DNA from: DATFPQ01 sp035264765
Lineage (GTDB): Bacteria > Actinomycetota > Actinomycetes > Actinomycetales > Angustibacteraceae
Direction: 5' to 3'
Length of the DNA: 5,504 bases
Assembly: GCA_035264765.1 (NCBI GenBank)
Contig: DATFPQ010000192.1
Location: 1-5,504, forward strand
Below, piece after piece: positions 1 through 5,504 of this stretch. Both the position numbers and the translations under genes were made by a program. Every line of letters begins with the position of its first letter. Within the stretch, counting starts at the first letter, position 1. The notes below the pieces were generated by a model. It saw nothing but the letters and a program-made list of their open reading frames with translations. It made no database searches and was not told the DNA's origin.

Positions 1-716
1 GGGTCCCAGACCAACAGCGCCGGCGTGCCGGCCCGCTCGTGCACCACCAGCATCCGGGGGTCGCCGGCCACGGGTGAGAAGCCGGCTGGGTGCAGGCCCT
101 TCCCCTCGCCGTCCCAGAGGTCCGCGACGGTGCTGCCGTCATCCACGCGCAGTACCCGCAGGGCGGGGTGGCGGCTGTCGCCGTGCTCGCTGTGCGCCAG
201 GACGAGCAGCGTCTCGTCGCGGGACAGGTCTCCGACGTAGGCCTCCTCGGCGTGCTCGTACACCATCCGCGGCGCGGCGGAGCCGGAGCGGTCGACGGCG
301 TGCACCCGAACCCCGTAGGCGTCGTCCGTGCTCCCCACGACCGCGACCCCTGAGCCGAGCGCGAGGCCGCTGGAGTACGCAGGCGGCAGCCCGGTCACGT
401 CCTCGTGCTGCCCGGGCGCCGACCCGAAGGGCTGGGAGCGCCAGACTCCCCGTTCGTCGCCTTTGCGGTCGTCGAACCACCACAGTCGCTCGCCGGAAGG
501 GTCGAGAACCCCTCCCGAGGTTCCCTCGTCCCGGGCCGTGGCCTGCTCCAGGTCCTCCGCGCCGACCCGCCACCAGTGCAGCTCCAGGGTCCCCGCCTCG
601 GTCGTGGCGGTCACCACCGTCCGGTCGTCCGCGTCCCGCGCCCAGTCCGGCAGCCCCACCCGGCGGGCCCGGAAGCGCGCCTCCCAGTCGGCCATCGCCA
701 CCGTGTCGTCGGTCAT
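1..716 (-). CDS. S9 family (prolyl oligopeptidase-like) serine peptidase, N-terminal part
   Basis: This is the first 238 codons of a gene that continues beyond the left edge. The reading frame is open from the ATG at 716 to base 1. The protein starts MTDDTVAMADWEARF and shows Trp/Asp-rich beta-blades typical of the N-terminal propeller of S9 peptidases: ERLWWFDDRKGDERGVWRSQ (about residues 77-96), then YVGDLSRDETLLVLAHSEHG and GKGLHPAGFSPVAGDPRM. The SRDETLL...HSEHGDSRHPALRVL run closely resembles actinobacterial prolyl oligopeptidase-like proteins as I remember them. The catalytic alpha/beta-hydrolase domain with the Ser-Asp-His triad would lie outside the window, so activity cannot be checked. 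There is no signal peptide, so a cytoplasmic peptidase cleaving short peptides is the likely role (inference). The start at 716 is preferred because GGAGG (725-729) sits 8 nt upstream; an in-frame ATG at 734 would add six residues (MTEDTV). The gene is divergent from the VOC gene. Confidence 0.85.
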   Translation of the reverse strand, partial: MTDDTVAMADWEARFRARRVGLPDWARDADDRTVVTATTEAGTLELHWWRVGAEDLEQATARDEGTSGGVLDPSGERLWWFDDRKGDERGVWRSQPFGSAPGQHEDVTGLPPAYSSGLALGSGVAVVGSTDDAYGVRVHAVDRSGSAAPRMVYEHAEEAYVGDLSRDETLLVLAHSEHGDSRHPALRVLRVDDGSTVADLWDGEGKGLHPAGFSPVAGDPRMLVVHERAGTPALLVWD

Positions 717-734
717 GACCGTGTCCTCCGTCAT
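699..734 (-). repeat. 18-bp imperfect tandem duplication over the S9 peptidase start
   Basis: Reading on the minus strand, ATGACGGAGGACACGGTC (734-717) is followed directly by ATGACCGACGACACGGTG (716-699); 15 of 18 bases match. Each unit begins with an in-frame ATG and encodes MTEDTV or MTDDTV. The first unit carries the GGAGG that serves as the Shine-Dalgarno sequence for the second ATG. Each unit boundary also forms a palindrome: GGTCATGACC (711-720) and GTCATGAC (730-737), centred 18 bp apart. The duplication is seen directly; any regulatory role is inference. Confidence 0.75.
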
Positions 735-848
735 GACCGCAGCCTGCCAGAGCCGTGTGACAGCCGGTGCACCCTTCGACCGGTGACCCCGCTTCGGGCG
801 GTCCCGGCCGAACGCCCCGGTGTCGGTGGGTCGTGCCAGCATCGGCTC

Positions 849-1211
849 ATGAGGCTGTCAGTGGTGGTCGACTGCACCGACCCGGCGTCGCTGGTGCCGT
901 TCTGGGAGGCCGCCCTCGACTACCGCCCGGCGGAGACGATCGAGGGCTACGCCGCTCTGGTCCCGAAAGAGGGCGACGCCGGCCCGGTGCTGCTGCTGCA
1001 GCAGGTCCCGGAGGCGAAGGTCGGCAAGAACCGGGTGCACCTGGACGTGCACCCCAAGGACGCCCAGGGGCACGTCACGGCGCTGGAGCGGCTGGGCGGC
1101 CGCCGGCTCGGCGGCTGGGTCGAGGACGAGCTGGAGTCAGCCGGCATCCGGTGGCAGGTGATGGCCGACCCGCAGGGGAACGAGCTCTGCGTCGTCGACC
1201 ACGTCCGGTGA
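849..1211 (+). CDS. VOC superfamily (glyoxalase/bleomycin-resistance-like) protein
   Basis: A 120-residue protein, about the size of one VOC domain made of two beta-alpha-beta-beta-beta units. It opens with the strand MRLSVVVDCTDP, followed by the helix SLVPFWEAALDY, which matches the usual N-terminal VOC pattern. RVHLDVHP (residues 62-69) supplies the typical His-x-Asp strand, and MADPQGNELCVV (105-116) is the typical final D-P-x-G-N strand with a Glu at the usual metal-ligand place. These features fit the Glyoxalase_6-type subgroup. The substrate cannot be inferred: members include lyases, dioxygenases and antibiotic-binding proteins. The ATG at 849 is the only in-frame start that keeps the domain intact without a long unrelated extension. 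No clear Shine-Dalgarno is visible; CAGCAT (837-842) lies 6 nt before the ATG and might be a weak -10 for a leaderless message. The gene diverges from the S9 peptidase and lies 58 bp before the CYTH-CHAD gene on the same strand. Confidence 0.85.
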   Translation: MRLSVVVDCTDPASLVPFWEAALDYRPAETIEGYAALVPKEGDAGPVLLLQQVPEAKVGKNRVHLDVHPKDAQGHVTALERLGGRRLGGWVEDELESAGIRWQVMADPQGNELCVVDHVR

Positions 1212-1233
1212 CCACTACGGATCAGGCCATGGG

Positions 1234-1269
1234 TGCCGCCATTCCCCTTCGCGCGGTACAACTAACACC
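1234..1269 (+). promoter_or_regulatory. Candidate promoter giving a leaderless CYTH-CHAD mRNA
   Basis: TACAAC at 1257-1262 matches the actinobacterial -10 form TANNNT except at its last base, and the one-base shifted context ends in T. It is followed by exactly 7 nt (TAACACC) before the GTG at 1270, the spacing expected if transcription starts on the first base of the start codon. No Shine-Dalgarno is seen in the 20 nt before the GTG. A matching -35 element is poor (TGCCGC near 1234-1239, weak match to TTGACA). This is inference from spacing and from the known frequency of leaderless genes in actinobacteria. Confidence 0.45.
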
Positions 1270-2952
1270 GTGCCTACCCATCACGTCGAGGTCGAGAAGA
1301 AGTACGCCGTCGACGACGACTTCGAGCTGCCGTCGCTGCCGACCCTGGCCCCCGGGGAGGGCGGAGGAAGCCCGCTCGTCGAGGGGGACATCGTCCAGCA
1401 CCACCTGGAGTCCACCTACTTCGACACGGCCGACCTCCGGCTGGCCCGGGCGCACCTCACGCTGCGACGTCGAACTGGCGGCGACGACGCCGGCTGGCAC
1501 CTGAAGATCCCGGGCAGTGACGACGCCCGGCAGGAGGTCCGGCTGCCACTCGGGCGGTCTACCAACGCCGTGCCGGCGGCCCTGCGCCGGATGGTGCGGG
1601 CCCAGGTGGCGGGTCAGCCGCTCGTGCCGGTAGGCCGGATCACCACTGACCGCACGGTGCACCACCTCGTCGACGCGACCGGCCAGGTTCTCGTCGAAGT
1701 GGCGGACGACCGGGTCGAGGCCCGGCGGCTGCGGGCCGTCGGCACCGCCGGGGCCAACGGTGGCGCCGGAGCCGGAGGCGCGGCTGGCGCGCATGGTGCC
1801 AACGGCAACGCGCCTGCGGTCGTGTCGTCCTGGCGGGAGATCGAGGTGGAGCTCCTCGGTGGCGACCGGACGCTGCTGTCAGTGATCGACGAGCGGCTGC
1901 GCGCCCTCGGCGTCGAGGTGGCCGGCACGCGTTCCAAGCTCGCTCGGCTGCTCGGGGCCGACCTCGACGAGGGCAAGCCGGCCCAGGCGATCAGCACGGC
2001 ACTTGCGGCGGAACCGGAGTCCGGCCAGGGAAAGAAGGCCAAGAAGCACAAGAACGGCAAGGGAAAGGCGCCGGAGCCCTCAGCCGGTGAGGTGGTGCTG
2101 CGCTACGTCGCAGCCCAGCTTGGCCAGATCCTCGCGAACGACCCGCAGGTCCGGATCGACACCCCGGGCGGCGTGCACCAGATGCGCGTGGCGACCCGCC
2201 GGTTGCGCAGCGCGCTGCAGACCTTCAAACCGGTGCTTGAGGCTGCGGCGGTGCAGCCGCTGCGCGCCGAGCTGAAGTGGCTGGCCACCGAGCTCGGTGT
2301 CGCTCGCGACGCCGAGGTCATCCGCGACCGGCTGGTCGCCGCCGTGCAGGCTCAGCAGGACGAGCTGCCCGGAGAGTCGGCGCTGCCCGCCGTGGACGTC
2401 CGAATGTCGGAGGCCTACGAGAAGGCCCGGACGCAGCTGCTGACCGAGCTCGACTCCGAGCGCTACCACCGGGTGATCGACGCCGTGCGCGGGCTCGTGA
2501 CGCGTCCACCGCTCACCGACGACGCGGCCAAGCCCCCGGCCGAGGTGCTGCCGCGCCGGGCCAGGCGCGCCTACGCGAACCTGAAGGATCAGGTGGACGC
2601 CGCACACGACGCCACGAACGGCGCCGACCGCGACCATCACCTGCACGAGGCCCGCAAGGCCGCCAAGAAGGCCCGCTACGCCGGCGAGACGCTGGCCGAG
2701 GTCTTCGGCAAGCCGGCGCGGCAGTTCGCGGCGGCGATGGAGACCCTGCAGGAGGAGCTGGGGGAGCACCAGGACAGCGTCGTGATGCGGGCCCGGCTGC
2801 TGGAGATGGCGCGCGAGGAAGCGAACGTGGAGGCCGCGTTCGCCTACGGGCGTCTGCACGCGCAGGAGGAGCAGCGCGGCGCCACGGCGGTCGAGCGGTT
2901 CGAGGCCTCCTGGAAGGACGCCTCTCGCAAGTCGCTGCGCGCCTGGATGTGA
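1270..2952 (+). CDS. CYTH-CHAD fusion protein (predicted triphosphatase with polyphosphate-binding domain)
   Basis: A 560-residue two-domain protein. The N-terminal CYTH domain (about 1-230) has the ExExK signature in EVEKKY (E7, E9, K11), YFDT (50-53), LTLRRRTGG (63-71), WHLKIP (76-81), VADDRV (144-149), WREIEVEL (188-195) and the closing SKLARLLG. These supply the charged residues that bind triphosphate and metal in the CYTH tunnel. A Lys-rich linker (KKAKKHKNGKGK, 255-266) leads to a CHAD domain (about 274-550), with HQMRVATRRLRSAL (H303 onward) and HEARKAAKKARY (H459 onward), the paired His/Arg/Lys helices known to bind polyphosphate. E. coli YgiF shares this architecture and hydrolyses tripolyphosphate; ThTPase or another triphosphatase activity is possible here. 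A Gly/Ala/Asn-rich insert (158-183) splits two CYTH strands. The GTG at 1270 is chosen because the ExExK strand starts at once. The gene converges on ppk2 across 112 bp. Confidence 0.93.
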   Translation: MPTHHVEVEKKYAVDDDFELPSLPTLAPGEGGGSPLVEGDIVQHHLESTYFDTADLRLARAHLTLRRRTGGDDAGWHLKIPGSDDARQEVRLPLGRSTNAVPAALRRMVRAQVAGQPLVPVGRITTDRTVHHLVDATGQVLVEVADDRVEARRLRAVGTAGANGGAGAGGAAGAHGANGNAPAVVSSWREIEVELLGGDRTLLSVIDERLRALGVEVAGTRSKLARLLGADLDEGKPAQAISTALAAEPESGQGKKAKKHKNGKGKAPEPSAGEVVLRYVAAQLGQILANDPQVRIDTPGGVHQMRVATRRLRSALQTFKPVLEAAAVQPLRAELKWLATELGVARDAEVIRDRLVAAVQAQQDELPGESALPAVDVRMSEAYEKARTQLLTELDSERYHRVIDAVRGLVTRPPLTDDAAKPPAEVLPRRARRAYANLKDQVDAAHDATNGADRDHHLHEARKAAKKARYAGETLAEVFGKPARQFAAAMETLQEELGEHQDSVVMRARLLEMAREEANVEAAFAYGRLHAQEEQRGATAVERFEASWKDASRKSLRAWM

Positions 2953-3007
2953 CCCCCTTCGAACCTCCGAGCGAGACGGAAGAGCCGGCCTGCGAGCCAG
3001 GACAGCA

Positions 3008-3043
3008 GAGCCGGTGGGCGGCACAGTTGAGCCGGTGGGCGGC
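3008..3043. repeat. 15-bp direct repeat between the convergent CYTH-CHAD and ppk2 genes
   Basis: GAGCCGGTGGGCGGC occurs at 3008-3022 and again, identically, at 3029-3043, giving a 21-bp period with the spacer ACAGTT. A shorter GAGCCGG also occurs near 2982-2988. The copies lie in the noncoding spacer. They could be chance in GC-rich DNA, a small intergenic repeat, or part of a terminator structure; the sequence does not decide between these. Confidence 0.7.
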
Positions 3044-3054
3044 CGGACGCCGCC
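3038..3054. terminator. GC-rich hairpin, possible shared terminator
   Basis: GGCGGC (3038-3043), loop CGGAC, GCCGCC (3049-3054) forms a perfect 6-bp all-GC stem 84 bp after the CYTH-CHAD stop and 10 bp after the ppk2 stop (minus strand). Neither strand has a T-run next to it, so it is not a classical intrinsic terminator. U-tract-free hairpins have been proposed to act in actinobacteria, and its position between two converging genes is where a bidirectional terminator would be expected. Function is inference. Confidence 0.35.
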
Positions 3055-3064
3055 GCGCCGACGG

Positions 3065-3997
3065 TCAGAGGTCCGGGAAGAGCCGGTCGGCGTGCTCGCC
3101 CTCCTCCAGCACGTCCGCGGCCGTACCGACCACGCGCGGGTCCGGCGTACCGACCACGTCCAGGTCCTTGCCCTCGTAGTCGAAGCGGCTCAGGACGTGT
3201 CGCATGGCCTCGACCCGGGCCCGCTTCTTGTCGTTGCTCTTGACCACCGTCCACGGCGCCCACGTGGTGTCGGTGTAGAAGAACATCGCCTCCTTGGCCT
3301 CGGTGTACGCGTCCCACTTGTCCAGTGAGGCAAGGTCAGTGGGCGAGAGCTTCCACTGCCGGACCGGGTCGATCCGGCGGATGATGAACCGGGTGTGCTG
3401 CTCCGATCGGGACACCGAGAACCACAGCTTGACGAGCAGGATGCCGTCCTGGACCAGCATCCGCTCGAACTCGGGCGCCTGACGCATGAACTCGCGGTAC
3501 TTGTCCTCGTCGACGAATCCCATCACCCGTTCGACGCCGGCGCGGTTGTACCAGGAGCGGTCGAACAGCACGATCTCGCCGGCGGCGGGCAGGTGGGCGA
3601 TGTAGCGCTGGAAGTACCACTGGGTGCTCTCGCGCTGGTTCGGCTTCTCGAGGGCGACGATGCGGGCACCGCGGGGGTTGAGGTGCTCCATGAATCGCTT
3701 GATGGTGCCGCCCTTGCCGGCGGCGTCGCGGCCCTCGAACGCCAGGACCAGGCGGTTGCCGGTGTCCTTGGCCCAGTACTGCAGCTTCAGCAGCTCGATC
3801 TGCAGCAGCCGCTTGGCGGTGTCGTACTCCTCCCGGCTCATCCGCTCGGGATAGGGATAGCCCTCCCGCCAGGTGTCAACCCGGGTGCCGTCGGCGCGCA
3901 GCAACACCGGGTCATCATCGTCGTCGTCCACGACTCGAAGGCCGTACGGCAGCAGGAGCGCCGGGTCGGTCGTCGAGTTCAGGTCCACGAGGTCCAT
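3065..3997 (-). CDS. ppk2: Polyphosphate kinase 2 (PPK2 family, class I-like)
   Basis: A complete 310-residue one-domain PPK2. The Walker A loop is FEGRDAAGKGGT (87-98, K95). It is followed by FMEHLNPRGARIVALEKP (102-119), which carries the PRG..VALEKP stretch of the family. Walker B lies in VLFDRSWYNRAGVERVMGF (143-161, D146), and the lid is RRIDPVRQWKLSPTD (207-221). These motifs and the length fit class I PPK2, which transfers phosphate between polyphosphate and ADP or GDP in the cytoplasm. Class cannot be proven from motifs alone; AMP-using class III enzymes are close relatives. An unusual run of six Asp (24-29) sits in the N-terminal extension. The ATG at 3997 is preferred since GGGGG (4003-4007) lies 5 nt upstream and the conserved MDLVDL-type N-terminus begins here. 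The gene lies 37 bp after modC on the same strand, so read-through from the mod genes is possible. It converges on the CYTH-CHAD gene. Confidence 0.95.
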   Translation of the reverse strand: MDLVDLNSTTDPALLLPYGLRVVDDDDDDPVLLRADGTRVDTWREGYPYPERMSREEYDTAKRLLQIELLKLQYWAKDTGNRLVLAFEGRDAAGKGGTIKRFMEHLNPRGARIVALEKPNQRESTQWYFQRYIAHLPAAGEIVLFDRSWYNRAGVERVMGFVDEDKYREFMRQAPEFERMLVQDGILLVKLWFSVSRSEQHTRFIIRRIDPVRQWKLSPTDLASLDKWDAYTEAKEAMFFYTDTTWAPWTVVKSNDKKRARVEAMRHVLSRFDYEGKDLDVVGTPDPRVVGTAADVLEEGEHADRLFPDL

Positions 3998-4034
3998 GCG
4001 CGCCCCCGCTTTTGATGAGGTTCTCCCGCCGAGG

Positions 4035-5211
<1,177 letters not shown>

Positions 5212-5216
<5 letters not shown>

Positions 5217-5236
5217 GGGGACGTCCCCACCGTGAG
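5212..5236 (-). promoter_or_regulatory. Hairpin enclosing the modB stop and modC start
   Basis: CTCAC (5212-5216) pairs with GTGAG (5232-5236), and inside it GGGG (5217-5220) pairs with CCCC (5225-5228) around an ACGT loop, leaving a 3-nt bulge. The core GGGGACGTCCCC is a perfect 12-bp palindrome. In the mRNA the fold buries the modC GUG, the overlapping modB UGA and the G-rich stretch that would act as ribosome binding site. A ribosome finishing modB would melt it, so this is a plausible translational-coupling element. The pairing is seen; the coupling role is inference. Confidence 0.45.
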
Positions 5237-5504
5237 CCAGCGCTCCCGCAGCCCGCCGAGGACGGCGATCGAGACCAGGAGCAGCACCAAGGACAGGGCG
5301 ATGGCGGCTTCCGGGTCGGACTCGAGCGCAAGGTAGACGGCCAGGGGCATGGTCTGCGTGCGGCCGGGGAAGTTGCCCGCGAACGTGATCGTCGCCCCGA
5401 ACTCGCCGAGCGCCCGGGCGAAGCACAGCACGCTCCCGGCGAGCAGGGAGGGTCCGATGAGCGGCAGGGTCACCCGCGCGAACACCGTCACGCGAGAGGC
5501 GCCG
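5213..5504 (-). CDS. modB: Molybdate-type ABC transporter permease, C-terminal part
   Basis: The last 96 codons of a membrane permease whose start lies beyond the right edge. The fragment begins inside the EAA loop that docks on the ATPase (GASRVTVFARVTLPL, with the conserved Gly and the closing LPL). A membrane segment follows (LIGPSLLAGSVLCFARALGE), then FGATITFAGNFPGRTQTMPL, which is highly characteristic of ModB-type permeases. A last membrane helix (AAIALSLVLLLVSIAVLGGL) and a short polar tail complete the protein. Together with the ATPase and a periplasmic-type binding protein (not in the window) it would form the importer. Sulfate (CysT/CysW) and tungstate permeases are related, so the substrate is inferred from the GEFGATI...PGRTQTMPLAVY pattern. 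The stop TGA overlaps the modC GTG by 4 nt, evidence of one transcript. Confidence 0.85.

Noticed and set aside
139..573. 144-codon minus-strand open frame inside the S9 peptidase region
   Set aside because: Its Arg/Gly/Ala-rich product is a frame shadow; the neighbouring minus-strand frame encodes the recognisable S9 propeller and is open through the window edge.
405..848. Long N-terminal extension of the VOC protein upstream of 849
   Set aside because: The in-frame extension is antisense to the S9 peptidase, Pro/Arg-rich and unlike any VOC protein; the domain begins exactly at the ATG at 849.
2080..3024. 314-codon open frame on the minus strand opposite the CHAD domain
   Set aside because: It is a typical high-GC antisense open frame; the sense strand encodes clear CHAD motifs, and the antisense protein has no recognisable domain.
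3395..4015. 206-codon open frame on the plus strand opposite ppk2
   Set aside because: It is antisense to an unmistakable PPK2 with intact Walker motifs, and its own product is Val/Leu/Gly-rich without any family pattern.
5217..5426. N-terminal extension of modC to an upstream ATG at 5426
   Set aside because: It reads through modB in another frame and is Arg/Pro/Gly-rich; the GTG at 5216 gives a normal ABC N-terminus and the typical 4-nt overlap.

Overview
The window is high-GC DNA with strong G/C preference at third codon positions, GTG starts beside ATG starts, and one gene that looks leaderless. Together with the protein families this points to an actinobacterium (Actinomycetota); the genus cannot be fixed from the sequence alone. 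Coding density is very high: six protein genes (two cut by the window edges), no gene-free stretch longer than about 135 bases, and no RNA gene, insertion sequence, CRISPR array or attachment site that I can support.

Left part: the N-terminal beta-propeller portion of an S9 (prolyl oligopeptidase-like) serine peptidase runs leftward out of the window (716 to 1, minus). Diverging from it is a small VOC/glyoxalase-like protein (849-1211, plus), followed after 58 bp by a CYTH-CHAD fusion protein (1270-2952, plus). The CYTH-CHAD gene has a TANNNT-like element (TACAAC, 1257-1262) exactly 7 nt before its GTG, which suggests a leaderless mRNA.

Right part, all minus strand, in transcription order: the C-terminal end of a molybdate-type ABC permease (modB, 5504-5213), its ATPase (modC, 5216-4035, overlapping modB by GTGA), and a class I-like polyphosphate kinase 2 (ppk2, 3997-3065) 37 bp further on. 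A hairpin covers the modB stop/modC start, and a second covers the modC stop before ppk2. ppk2 converges on the CYTH-CHAD gene across a 112-bp spacer that contains a 15-bp direct repeat and a GC-rich hairpin.

How the genes fit together: modB and modC belong to one importer, probably for molybdate. CYTH-CHAD and PPK2 are both polyphosphate-linked families: CYTH enzymes act on triphosphate-type substrates, CHAD domains bind polyphosphate, and PPK2 moves phosphate between polyphosphate and nucleotides. Their tail-to-tail arrangement makes a small polyphosphate locus the most interesting biological reading here. I see no clearly undescribed system; the points worth follow-up are this pairing, the mod-ppk2 linkage, the leaderless start, the coupling hairpin, and the duplicated palindromic start region of the S9 peptidase.
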